DNA from: CAZJWR01 sp964549765
GTDB lineage: Bacteria; Zixibacteria; MSB-5A5; GN15; JAAZOE01
NCBI GenBank assembly: GCA_964549765.1
Contig: CAZJWR010000041.1
Coordinates: 1 to 34,989 of the forward strand
DNA: 34,989 nucleotides
Reading direction: 5' to 3'
Positions 22,727 through 31,154 of the stretch are shown here, piece after piece. Under the pieces are notes generated by a model, which had not been told where the DNA came from, searched no databases, and worked only from the letters and a program-made list of their open reading frames with translations. Position numbers and translations under genes: made by a program. Positions within the stretch are counted from its first letter, which is position 1, and each line of letters starts with the position of its first letter.

Positions 22727-25700
22727 CTACGCATGCACCCTGTTATTGACCTGGGCGGCGCTAATGGTGTCGAGAGCTTTGCGCATATAGTTCAAGCGAT
22801 CGGACGATTTGACTGCCGACAGGTCGGCGGTGAACGTAAAGCCGCCCATCATTGAAAATTCCATCGGAACGTCGATTGCCCGACGGATGGCCTCGATGTC
22901 GGCGCGCGTGAATTCGGTCGTGGCCGGGTATTCGACGGTGATGCGCAAGCGATTGACTTTGACTTTCTCGGCGCCGGTGATGGCGGCGGCGAGCCGCAGA
23001 CCGGCGGCGTCGAATAACTGTGTAGCCTCCTGGGGCATACGGCCGAAGCGGTCGAGGACTTCTTCGCGGAGCTTTTCGATATCGTCGACTCGGCGGCAGT
23101 CGGCCAGGCGGCGATAAATATCGACCTTTTGCTGTTTGATATTGACATAGTTGTCCGGCAGGTACAGTTCGAGCGAACCTTCGAGCTTGGTATCGGGCAG
23201 CCGTTCGACCTTTTCGCCCTTGAGCTCGGCGACGGCTTCTTCAAGAATTTTCGTGTACAGATCGAACCCGATCTCCTCGATAAACCCGGACTGCTTGGCC
23301 CCGAGTATTTCACCCGCGCCGCGAATTTCGAGGTCGCGCATGGCCAGGGCAAACCCCGAACCGAGATCGCTATGGGCTTCGAGGGCGCGCAGTCGCTTGC
23401 GGGCGTCGTCGGTAAGCAGCCGGTAGGGCGGGGTCATGAGATAGGCATAGGCCCGGCGGTCGGATCGTCCCACCCTCCCGCGCAACTGATACAATTGGGC
23501 CAGGCCGAATTTGTCGGCGCGGTTGATGACGATGGTATTGACCGAGGGGATGTCGAGGCCGGATTCGATGATGGACGTGCAGAGCAGGACCTGGAATCGG
23601 CCGGCAAGAAACGCCAGCATAACGCCTTCGAGTTCCTTCTCATGCATCTGGCCGTGGGCGATGGCGATTTCCACCTGCGGGAGATGTTTCTTGAGATAGC
23701 GATACATGCCGTCGATGGTCTGGACGCGATTGTGCACGAAATACACTTGGCCGTCGCGGTCGACTTCACGCAGGATGGCTTCGGCAATGATATGGGGATC
23801 GAATTCGACGATTTCGGTCTGGATGGACAGGCGGTCACGCGGCGAGGTCGCTATCAGGGACATGTCGCGCGCACCCATCATGGATAACTGCAGTGTACGC
23901 GGGATAGGTGTGGCGGTTAAGGTGATGGTATCGACGTTTTTCTTGAGCTGACGGAGTTTTTCCTTGTGAGTCACGCCGAAACGTTGCTCCTCATCGACGA
24001 CCAACAGTCCCAGATCGGCGAAATGGACGTCCTTCGAAAGGAGACGATGAGTGCCGATGACAATTTCGACTTTCCCGGCGGCGAGGTCTTCAATTATCGG
24101 CTTTTGTTCTGCGCGTGACTTGAATCGGGAGAGCATCCCGATACGCACCGGGAATTCCTTGAGCCGCGACGAGAACGTCGAATAGTGCTGCTGCGCCAGA
24201 ATGGTCGTCGGCACCAGCACCGCTACCTGTTTGCCGTTTTCAACGGTCTTGAAAGCGGCCCGGACTGCCACTTCGGTTTTGCCGTAGCCGACGTCGCCGC
24301 ATATCAACCGATCCGCCGGAGTTGGGTTTTCCATGTCCTTCTTGACGTCGTTGATCGCCTTCAACTGATCCGGGGTCTCCTCATAAGCGAAGGCGGCCTC
24401 CAGTTGTCGCTGCCAGACGGTATCCGGCTCGAACTGGAATCCGGGAACCATCTTGCGCTCGGCATACAGCCGGATAAGCTCGGCAGCCATGTCGGTAACG
24501 GCTTTTTTGGTTTTCTTTTTCAGCTTTTCCCAGGCCGGGCTGCCGAGGCTGGTTAATCGCGGCGCCGAATCCTTGCCGGCATATTTGGAAACGCGGTTGA
24601 ATTCCTCGATGGGGACATAGAGCTTGTCGCCGTCGCGGTAGGTCAGCAGCAGGCAGTCGCGCATGCGGCTGTCGACGTTGATGGTTTCGAGCCGGACGAA
24701 CCGCGCCAGGCCGTAATCGGCATGGACGACGATATCGCCGGGATTGAGATTGGAATACGATGACAACGCGACGCCTTCTTTGTAGCGGCGGCGCTTGATG
24801 CGCCGAAAACGCCGCGAAAAAATCTGGTGATCGGTCAGCAGGGCGACGCTGAGATCATCGGAAACGAACCCGGCATGGATATGAAACACTTCGACCGGAA
24901 CGGTGATGCCCCGTTCGACAAAAATTTCGCCCAGGCGTTCGGCCTGGCCCTTGTTGTCGCAGGTGATAACCGTTAGATAATTCAGAGTCGTGTATTGCGA
25001 AGTCAGGTCGGCCAGATAATCGAGACGACTTCCGACGGCAGGATGTTCATGACATCCGAAATCGAAGCGGCGGTCTTTTTCGGAGCGGAACGGGTGAATC
25101 ACCAAGTTGACATGCGAGAGCAGGCGATCGTACTGCCCGTCCGGGTCGAAGTAATAATCCTCGATCGGCGGCGGTTCCACAAATCGCTCGATGGCCATCG
25201 TGTAATGCCGGCGGCCGTCTTCGTAGAATTCCTTCATCTCGTCGAGGAGCGCCTTGCCACCGTCGAGAATGACCAGATCGGAGGGGTTCAGGTAATCGAG
25301 AAGCGATCCCCGGGGAATTCCGAAACGGACGGCCAGCCATTCCAGCCCGGGCAGATCGGGTTCGCTGATGAATCGCGCCCGGATGAGGTCGGCATCTTTT
25401 TCGTGCAACTCGGCCAAATGATCCTCGATAGTTTCGGATCGAATGGGGACTTCTCGCCGGGGCAGAAGATCGATCGCGTCCAATTTTTCGACGGTTCGCT
25501 GATCGCGCACGTCGAAATGGCGCAGGGAATCGATAGTGTCGCCGAAAAATTCCGCACGGACGGGAAGTTCGCTCGACGGCGAGAAAAAGTCGATGAGACC
25601 GCCGCGCACGGCGAAATCCCCGACCTCTTCGACGTTACCGACACGGCTGAACCCGAGCGCCACCAAACGCCTTCCCAGATCGTCCGGGTCGAGTTCCTGA

Positions 25701-26194
25701 CCGACTTCAAGATGGAGCGATTCCGTTTCGAATACATCGCGGGCCATGGTCGGTTCGACGATGGAACGGACAGGGGCGATGACAACCCGTTTCGGCACCG
25801 ACAGAAGCGCCGCCAACGCGGCCAGCCGCTGGCCGGTGACATCACCCGAGGGCGACCGGAATTCATAGGGGAACACCTGCCGCGTGGGATAGAACTGTAC
25901 CGCATCCTCGCCGATCAGGTTGCTCAGGTCGTCGGCCAGATTTTGGGCTTCGTCGAAATCGGCCGTTACAAAGAGGATATTTCCGTCGCGCTTTTCATAG
26001 AGTGAGGCCAAAAGAAATGTGGTCGCGCCGCCGGCCAGCCCCGACAGGCGGACCGGCTCGAACCGGGGTCTTTCACCGTCGGATGATGGACCTGATTGTG
26101 TATATACACCGATTTGTCCGACCAGGTCGCCAAATTTAGCCGAGTCGGCGAACAACCGTTTGATTTTGGCCGATTGCGAATGTTCCGAAACCAT
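22727..26194 (-). CDS. mfd: Transcription-repair coupling factor Mfd
   Basis: An 1155-residue protein that removes RNA polymerase stalled at lesions and recruits UvrA. The N-terminal UvrB-like region (about 1-350) lacks the ATPase motifs. The RNA-polymerase-interacting CarD-like domain spans about 490-560 (NPGDIVVHADYGLARFVRLE, LYVPIEEFNRV). The RecG-like motor follows, with Walker A GDVGYGKTEVA near 631, DEEQRFGV, TATPIPRTLQLS, and VQVYFVHNR-type and QLRGRVGRSDRRAYAY motifs. The C-terminal TRCF domain has LPDNYVNIKQQKVDIYRRLA. Length is normal. It stands alone, but the neighbouring photolyase operon makes a DNA-repair neighbourhood. The ribosome site is weak. Confidence 0.97.
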   Translation of the reverse strand: MVSEHSQSAKIKRLFADSAKFGDLVGQIGVYTQSGPSSDGERPRFEPVRLSGLAGGATTFLLASLYEKRDGNILFVTADFDEAQNLADDLSNLIGEDAVQFYPTRQVFPYEFRSPSGDVTGQRLAALAALLSVPKRVVIAPVRSIVEPTMARDVFETESLHLEVGQELDPDDLGRRLVALGFSRVGNVEEVGDFAVRGGLIDFFSPSSELPVRAEFFGDTIDSLRHFDVRDQRTVEKLDAIDLLPRREVPIRSETIEDHLAELHEKDADLIRARFISEPDLPGLEWLAVRFGIPRGSLLDYLNPSDLVILDGGKALLDEMKEFYEDGRRHYTMAIERFVEPPPIEDYYFDPDGQYDRLLSHVNLVIHPFRSEKDRRFDFGCHEHPAVGSRLDYLADLTSQYTTLNYLTVITCDNKGQAERLGEIFVERGITVPVEVFHIHAGFVSDDLSVALLTDHQIFSRRFRRIKRRRYKEGVALSSYSNLNPGDIVVHADYGLARFVRLETINVDSRMRDCLLLTYRDGDKLYVPIEEFNRVSKYAGKDSAPRLTSLGSPAWEKLKKKTKKAVTDMAAELIRLYAERKMVPGFQFEPDTVWQRQLEAAFAYEETPDQLKAINDVKKDMENPTPADRLICGDVGYGKTEVAVRAAFKTVENGKQVAVLVPTTILAQQHYSTFSSRLKEFPVRIGMLSRFKSRAEQKPIIEDLAAGKVEIVIGTHRLLSKDVHFADLGLLVVDEEQRFGVTHKEKLRQLKKNVDTITLTATPIPRTLQLSMMGARDMSLIATSPRDRLSIQTEIVEFDPHIIAEAILREVDRDGQVYFVHNRVQTIDGMYRYLKKHLPQVEIAIAHGQMHEKELEGVMLAFLAGRFQVLLCTSIIESGLDIPSVNTIVINRADKFGLAQLYQLRGRVGRSDRRAYAYLMTPPYRLLTDDARKRLRALEAHSDLGSGFALAMRDLEIRGAGEILGAKQSGFIEEIGFDLYTKILEEAVAELKGEKVERLPDTKLEGSLELYLPDNYVNIKQQKVDIYRRLADCRRVDDIEKLREEVLDRFGRMPQEATQLFDAAGLRLAAAITGAEKVKVNRLRITVEYPATTEFTRADIEAIRRAIDVPMEFSMMGGFTFTADLSAVKSSDRLNYMRKALDTISAAQVNNRVHA

Positions 26195-26275
26195 AATGTT
26201 TGTTTTCCCCGTCTATATCGCATTCCCGGAGCGTCAGCGAGGCATCCCTGCCGCGAACCGCTCCAACGACGAAAG

Positions 26276-26297
26276 CCCCGTCCGGCAATCGGCGGGG
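26276..26297 (-). terminator. Possible terminator of the propeller gene
   Basis: CCCCG-(T)-CCG and CGG-CGGGG pair around GCAAT with one bulge. Read on the minus strand it lies downstream of the beta-propeller gene and is followed by a short TTTCGTCG stretch. Confidence 0.4.
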
Positions 26298-26426
26298 TAG
26301 TGTCACGTTTTTTATAGTTGTCGGAAATATTATACGGAATTTTTGGCGGTGCGGGTCGATTTTTTATGCTGCAATGATCGAATATTTGGAATGTAACCGC
26401 CGCTTTACCCGGAAAATTTTCACATC

Positions 26427-27902
26427 TCAATACACCCGCCGGGGATCGAGCCAGTAGAAACGGGTCAGGCCTTCCTCGGAACCGATCCAGAGGTACTCCC
26501 CGTCCGGGATCAGGGCATTGATATTGATCGACAGCAAACCGTCGTCTTCGGTGAACGTTCGTTCCTTACCGGTATCGCGTTCGATCATGATCAGTCCGTC
26601 GTCGGTGGCGGCGGCGATGAAGCGGTCATTGGCGGCGGCCGCAAACGCGCCGTTGGCGACGCCGGTATAGGGAACCGCCGACGCTTTTTCGGTCTTGATG
26701 TCTATCAGCGTGACGCCCATTTCGGATGAAATCAATACTTCATCGCCGCTGACGGAAATATGGCGGATGTTGCTGCCAAGGTTGCCACCGGCAGCATGGA
26801 GACGCCCGATTTTTTGGCGGACGAGATCGATATAAAAGGCGCCCCGGTCGGTGCCGATGATAAGCCGCCCGTCGGCGATTTCCAGGTCGGTGATAAAGCG
26901 ACCGCCGAGGATGCGGCTGCCGATCACCCGGATCGAATCGATCGACGGGAGGTAAAGCGCCAGGCCGTTGGCCGTGCCCACCCAGATGGAATCGGGGGCG
27001 ACCGCCACGGCCGTGGCCTCGATATCGGGCTGGCCGGTATTCAGCGTCAGCGTGTAAAACTGTTCCGTTTGGCGATCCAGAATGGTCAGGCCCTGCTGAC
27101 CCGCAAAGTAAATGTTTTTCTCGTCACCGGCGATATCATAGATCGCTTGGGAATCGAATCCGTCGATAAGGCGCGGTTCGAAATACGTAAAAGTCTGATC
27201 GGCTCGGTCGAATAAGGTCACACCGTAGCGCATGTCGGGATACACTGCCAGTTGATCGCCGGGATTGCCAGCCGCCCAGATCGAATCGCCTTCGATGTAA
27301 ATGGCGTCGGTGGTCTTTTGCAGAAGCCCATAGGGTAGAAATGCCGTGGTGTAATCGCGGTCATCGGCCTTGGCCGCACCCATGCCCCAGGTGCCGATGA
27401 AGATATCCTGAAAATTATCGCCGAGCCAGGCTGTGACATTGAATCGTCGAAAATAAGTGTCCTCGAAATATCCCTCGGGATACATGGTGTAGCCGAACGG
27501 GGGATACAGCCGGGGCAGCGGCAGCGTCGGCCGTGAATCACGGTAATATTCGGTGGGAAAAGTGGATTCCAGAAACCAGTGATCGAGCCCCTGCGAATAG
27601 TCATAAATCCCCTGATCAGTTTCGACCGTGATTTCCTGATCGTCGAACGCCACGGCTATGCGGCGGATATTAGTCGCCGGGAGGCCGTTCGATTTGGTAA
27701 TGGGATCGTGATACCGATAGTCGAAACGCTGATAACGCGTTATGCCGTCGGTCGTGCCGAAATAGACGAAATTGTTGGAGATCGCTATGGTGTTGATGTA
27801 CGAGAAATCCGTCCAGGAAATGAATTCACCGGAAATGACGTCGCCGCAGGCGGGTCGCCATGCGAGCGCCAGCAGCGCAAAGGCAAAGAGAAGCTTTTTC
27901 AT
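26427..27902 (-). CDS. Secreted beta-propeller protein
   Basis: A 491-residue protein with a signal peptide (MKKLLFAFALLALAWRPACG). The mature part has repeated strands of the kind seen in two-component-sensor propeller and YVTN/WD-like domains: FVYFGTTDGITRY, DIFIGTWGMGAAK, SIWAAGN, NIYFAGQQGLTIL, SIWVGTANGLALYL, RLIIGTDRGAFYI, VLISSEMGVTLI, FIAAATDDGLIMI and YLWIGSEEGLTRF. It has no downstream sensor or kinase domain, so it is a free propeller, presumably periplasmic or surface-exposed, with an unknown ligand. The start at 27902 overlaps the upstream amidohydrolase stop by 4 bases (ATGA), so the two are translationally coupled. Confidence 0.75.
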   Translation of the reverse strand: MKKLLFAFALLALAWRPACGDVISGEFISWTDFSYINTIAISNNFVYFGTTDGITRYQRFDYRYHDPITKSNGLPATNIRRIAVAFDDQEITVETDQGIYDYSQGLDHWFLESTFPTEYYRDSRPTLPLPRLYPPFGYTMYPEGYFEDTYFRRFNVTAWLGDNFQDIFIGTWGMGAAKADDRDYTTAFLPYGLLQKTTDAIYIEGDSIWAAGNPGDQLAVYPDMRYGVTLFDRADQTFTYFEPRLIDGFDSQAIYDIAGDEKNIYFAGQQGLTILDRQTEQFYTLTLNTGQPDIEATAVAVAPDSIWVGTANGLALYLPSIDSIRVIGSRILGGRFITDLEIADGRLIIGTDRGAFYIDLVRQKIGRLHAAGGNLGSNIRHISVSGDEVLISSEMGVTLIDIKTEKASAVPYTGVANGAFAAAANDRFIAAATDDGLIMIERDTGKERTFTEDDGLLSININALIPDGEYLWIGSEEGLTRFYWLDPRRVY

Positions 27903-29128
27903 CGGGGACCGCCATTCCAGTTGTAAAGCATGTTGACGATCGTGGCGGTCATGGTCGCGACACCGATGGGGATGGCGGCTTCGTCCACGATGAACGCCGG
28001 GTGGTGCCACGGCTTATCGGCGCCGATTTTCTTGTTGCCGACGCCGAGTCGAAACATGGCGCCGGGCACGTGTTGCAGATAGTACGCGAAATCCTCTCCT
28101 CCCAATACCGCCGGCAATTCATGGATCTTACCGGTCGGATACAACGCTCGAAATGAATCGGCGATGAGCCTGTTCACCCGCGCGTCCGATTTTAATACGG
28201 GATAATCAGCGATCGGTTTGATCTCGGCTTGAGCTCCCAGCCCGCGCGCGATATGGCGGGCGGCACGGGAAATCAGCCCCGGCAGCTTTTTCGAAAGGGA
28301 CGGATTCAGACTGCGGGCCGTTCCCTGCAGGATAACTTCGCCGGGGATGACGTTGCGGGCAACACCGCCCCGGATCGTTCCGAAGGTTATGGCGGCCGGG
28401 TCGACGGGATTGGTCATGCGCGAGATGATTTGCTGGAGGCCCGATACTACTTCGGCGGCGACGGTCACGGCATCGACTGTCGTATGCGGCAGGGCGGCAT
28501 GACCCGATTTGCCGACAATCCGAAGATCGAAATCATACACCGACGCCATGCTGGGACCGTCGCGCAGCCCAATACTTCCGGTGGGCAGCATGGGATCGAC
28601 ATGCAACGCCACAATTGCGTCCACTTTCGGATTTTTCAACACACCGGCGTCGATGAGCAGCCGCGCGCCGCCGGGGGGAATTTCCTCGGCGGGCTGGCAG
28701 ATGAATTTGACGATGCCACGAAGCTTGTTTTTATGCCGGGCCAGCAGCCGCGCCGTTCCGACGAGGACGGCCATATGAACGTCGTGGCCGCAGGCGTGCA
28801 TGAACCCCGGACGTTTCGAGGCAAACGGCAGCCCGGTTTGTTCGGTGACAGGCAGGGCATCGATATCAGTGCGCACGGCGATGACCGGTCCTTTGCGCCC
28901 GGTATCAAGTTGCGCCCATAAACCGGTTTCGGTGCGGCTGTCGACAATGGTCAGACCGAGCCGGGATAGTTCTTTCTTGAGCAGCACCGTCGTTTTGTAT
29001 TCCTGATGCCCGATCTCCGGATAGCTGTGCAATCGGCGCCGTAAAGCGACAATCGAATTTTTTCCGGACGCGGCGTCGGATGCGATAGCCGGGTACAGGC
29101 GGGTGAGTTCATCCATGTTTTTCGGCAT
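27899..29128 (-). CDS. M20 family amidohydrolase/carboxypeptidase
   Basis: A 409-residue dinuclear metal hydrolase of the M20D group (N-acyl-amino-acid amidohydrolase/hippurate hydrolase type), which cleaves N-acylated amino acids. Metal and catalytic motifs are intact: MHACGHDVHMAVLVG, QPAEE, GGEDFAYYL and WHHPAF. The dimerisation domain runs about 185-300. I prefer the ATG at 29128 (MPKNMDEL), which leaves a 4-base gap from the upstream gene; an ATG at 29155 would add nine residues and overlap it, without a better ribosome site. The acyl substrate is unknown. It has no signal peptide, unlike its coupled downstream partner. Confidence 0.9.
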   Translation of the reverse strand: MPKNMDELTRLYPAIASDAASGKNSIVALRRRLHSYPEIGHQEYKTTVLLKKELSRLGLTIVDSRTETGLWAQLDTGRKGPVIAVRTDIDALPVTEQTGLPFASKRPGFMHACGHDVHMAVLVGTARLLARHKNKLRGIVKFICQPAEEIPPGGARLLIDAGVLKNPKVDAIVALHVDPMLPTGSIGLRDGPSMASVYDFDLRIVGKSGHAALPHTTVDAVTVAAEVVSGLQQIISRMTNPVDPAAITFGTIRGGVARNVIPGEVILQGTARSLNPSLSKKLPGLISRAARHIARGLGAQAEIKPIADYPVLKSDARVNRLIADSFRALYPTGKIHELPAVLGGEDFAYYLQHVPGAMFRLGVGNKKIGADKPWHHPAFIVDEAAIPIGVATMTATIVNMLYNWNGGPR

Positions 29129-29132
29129 GCGA

Positions 29133-29819
29133 TTATTTCCGTTTTTCTCCGACATGTTTCAGCCGGTTGGCCAGACGATGCGCCGCGCGAAGCGGTTCGG
29201 GGATACGGTATTCCCGGAGGGTGCTGACGACGATTTTGGTGGCCGCCTCAATACCGCAGCGATGTCCGGGGGAAATGAATATCGGCTTGACGCCGTCGCG
29301 GCTGCGGTACACCGTTCCCACGCGGGTTTCGTTGAGCAGTAACGGTGCCGATGATCCGCTTGTGGGAGCGACCTCGTCGTGTTCGCCGACCAGCAATTTC
29401 CGGGCGCATCCCACCGCGGGCAGATCGAGGATCACGCCGAGGTGGCTGGCCATGCCGAAATGTCGCGGATGGGCGGCACCATGAGCGGCAAACATGACCA
29501 GATCCGGTACGGTGTGCAGGCGGGAGAACGCCCGGAGGATGACCGGCCCCTCACGGAACGCATGCAGCCCCGGAACGTAGGGAAACGTCGCCGTCGCCGA
29601 GGCCGTGGCCCGTTCCTGCTCGACCAGATCGGGGTACGAGTACAGGCAGACGGAGGCATAGAGGATATTGGCGATATGATCGAAGGCGGTTTCCACACCG
29701 GCGATGAGTTTGACGTTGTCCAGGTTCCCCTCGAGCACGACCCGATTCTTGAATAGATGCTGAATTTTCAAGGCCTCGGTTCGGCCATGCGGCCATTTGT
29801 GCAGTTCCCGAATGTGCAT
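29133..29819 (-). CDS. nfi: Endonuclease V homologue with altered metal-site residues
   Basis: A 228-residue protein with the EndoV fold, which in active enzymes nicks DNA or RNA near inosine. The N-terminus MHIRELHKWP and YVPGLHAFREGPVI, HGAAHPRHFGMASHLGV and ISPGHRCGIEAA are typical. However, the usual GVDVAY metal-site segment reads GVETAF (Glu43 for Asp43 in T. maritima numbering), and the VDGHG segment reads FAAHG (Ala111 for the catalytic Asp110). Glu90 and the His residues remain. Activity may be lost or changed. ATG 29819 is chosen because family N-termini begin there and AAAGGCGGGG lies upstream. It is followed directly by the M20 gene. Confidence 0.85.
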   Translation of the reverse strand: MHIRELHKWPHGRTEALKIQHLFKNRVVLEGNLDNVKLIAGVETAFDHIANILYASVCLYSYPDLVEQERATASATATFPYVPGLHAFREGPVILRAFSRLHTVPDLVMFAAHGAAHPRHFGMASHLGVILDLPAVGCARKLLVGEHDEVAPTSGSSAPLLLNETRVGTVYRSRDGVKPIFISPGHRCGIEAATKIVVSTLREYRIPEPLRAAHRLANRLKHVGEKRK

Positions 29820-29959
29820 GCGACCCCGCCTTTGTAATCCCTTTTCTCCCCGAAACCTTGCGCCGAAAGCGCAACCCTCTCCAAAATGTCCCATTAGATA
29901 CATTTTCTCTTTCGAAGATAATACGCTGTTGAAATCGGCGCAACCATAACAATAGAGAG

Positions 29960-29986
29960 CCGGCAGCCGTCACTCACGACTGCCGG
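29960..29986 (-). terminator. Possible terminator of the beta-barrel gene
   Basis: CCGGCAG / CTGCCGG forms a 7-bp stem, extended by CGT / ACG after one mismatch, around a CACTC loop. Read on the minus strand it lies 33 bases after the barrel-gene stop and is followed by a partly T-rich stretch. Confidence 0.45.
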
Positions 29987-30018
29987 GTAAGGTGGAAGCC
30001 GTTTTTTATCGCATCTGT

Positions 30019-30585
30019 TCAAAAATAGAAATAGGCGGCCAGAAGCTGGGAAGTTGCAATCGATAGTTCTCCTATATTTCGGTGATACGCGGGTAGATCC
30101 CCCTTGTCGTAAAAGGTCGCAATCACCTGAAATTCACCGGAGACCGCAAAATTATCCGACAAAAAATACCTGGCGGCGAAAATAGGACCGACGGTGACAT
30201 CCACGTAAGTCTGTCTTTCCGACGAGTAGTATATATACGGCGGATTATAATAAACCGGGATGGCGAGTACGTTTCTCAAGATATTCAGTCCAAAACGGAC
30301 TCCGACTAATGGACGCAGATCGCCGTGCTGTCGGAATTGATACAGCAGACCCATTCCGGGATCAAACTGCCTCGGATTGCTTTCATCTATGTTTTGGAGT
30401 TTCGCAAAGAACGTCGGTTCCAGAAGAAAAGATGGCGAAACACCTATCGAAAAGACAAATCCCGGATCTGAACCATTTACGGTCAGCCCTATGCCGAATT
30501 TGCCGGGATGATGCTGGGCATAGGCAGTTGATGTGGCAACCAAAATGATCAAGGTCATGATTACGATGCCGTAACGATGTCGCAT
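30019..30585 (-). CDS. Outer-membrane beta-barrel protein
   Basis: A 188-residue protein with a signal peptide (about 1-23, ending TAYA) and alternating strands with Gly and aromatic residues (FGIGLTVNGSD, FVFSIGVSPSFLLEP, GMGLLYQFR, PLVGVRFGLNI, VTVGPIFAARYF, FAVSGEFQVI), ending in LLAAYFYF. A C-terminal aromatic residue is the usual sign of Bam-dependent insertion. The family is the porin-like OmpA-beta-barrel type; no ligand or enzymatic role can be inferred. It is the sole gene of its probable unit. Confidence 0.75.
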   Translation of the reverse strand: MRHRYGIVIMTLIILVATSTAYAQHHPGKFGIGLTVNGSDPGFVFSIGVSPSFLLEPTFFAKLQNIDESNPRQFDPGMGLLYQFRQHGDLRPLVGVRFGLNILRNVLAIPVYYNPPYIYYSSERQTYVDVTVGPIFAARYFLSDNFAVSGEFQVIATFYDKGDLPAYHRNIGELSIATSQLLAAYFYF

Positions 30586-30695
30586 GATAAGCCCTCCTCG
30601 ATATGATGTGCGTTTGATAGACTGCAGCCACCTATTCGGTGGCGATGCTCATGGCCGAGGATAATCCCTCCCGTTAATGCCCCCTGTCGGAACGC

Positions 30696-30989
30696 CTAAT
30701 CGTTAAACAGGTCGTCGAATGCCTTCTTGCGGGCGTCCTTGCTGTCCACCTTGTCCAGATTTTTCGCGCCGACCACCCGGGCCTGGAAAAAGTCGCAGAA
30801 ATTGGCCTTTTCTTTATTTTTCACGGTTTCTTCGACGCGTTCGCGGCATTGATGCGCAGCGAAAGGATCATAGAATCGGCAACCCCGGCAGCATTTGAGA
30901 TCGGCCAGGCAGGATTGGCAATGATCCACCCGGCTGGGTTTGCCTTCTGTCCCCGTATCCTTCCCGCAATTCCAGCAGCTCAGACCCAT
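30696..30989 (-). CDS. Cys-rich zinc-ribbon protein
   Basis: A 97-residue soluble protein with seven to nine cysteines: CWNCG near the start, CQSCLADLKCCRGCRFYDPFAAHQC in the middle and CDFF later, followed by a basic and acidic helical tail. It is probably a zinc-binding protein; the arrangement is like small uncharacterised proteins of FCB-group genomes, but no named function is known. The ATG at 30989 with AAGGAG just upstream is preferred over the GTG at 30995. It is divergent from the phosphohexomutase-like gene. Confidence 0.7.
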   Translation of the reverse strand: MGLSCWNCGKDTGTEGKPSRVDHCQSCLADLKCCRGCRFYDPFAAHQCRERVEETVKNKEKANFCDFFQARVVGAKNLDKVDSKDARKKAFDDLFND

Positions 30990-31154
30990 AGGCACTCCTT
31001 TTCCTTCCTCTTACACCAATCTATGTGAAATCGTTCGGATTGTCAAGCTTCGGCCGCATGTCTCGTCGGTGTTCCCGTTGGAACCGTATCCCCGATATGG
31101 AATTGACAAAATTATTAAAAACACTCTATATTCGACACGACCGAAGGGATAATC

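Noticed and set aside
22683..22792. Small plus-strand frame after a GAGGAGG sequence
   Set aside because: It is only about 30 codons, mostly overlaps the 3' end of mfd on the other strand, and the ribosome site is too far from its ATG.
24995..26005. Long plus-strand reading frame of 336 codons opposite mfd
   Set aside because: It is antisense to an intact, full-length Mfd with all its motifs, and its translation has no recognisable domain or ribosome site.
28229..28921. Plus-strand 230-codon frame opposite the M20 gene
   Set aside because: It is antisense to the intact amidohydrolase metal motifs and has no domain.
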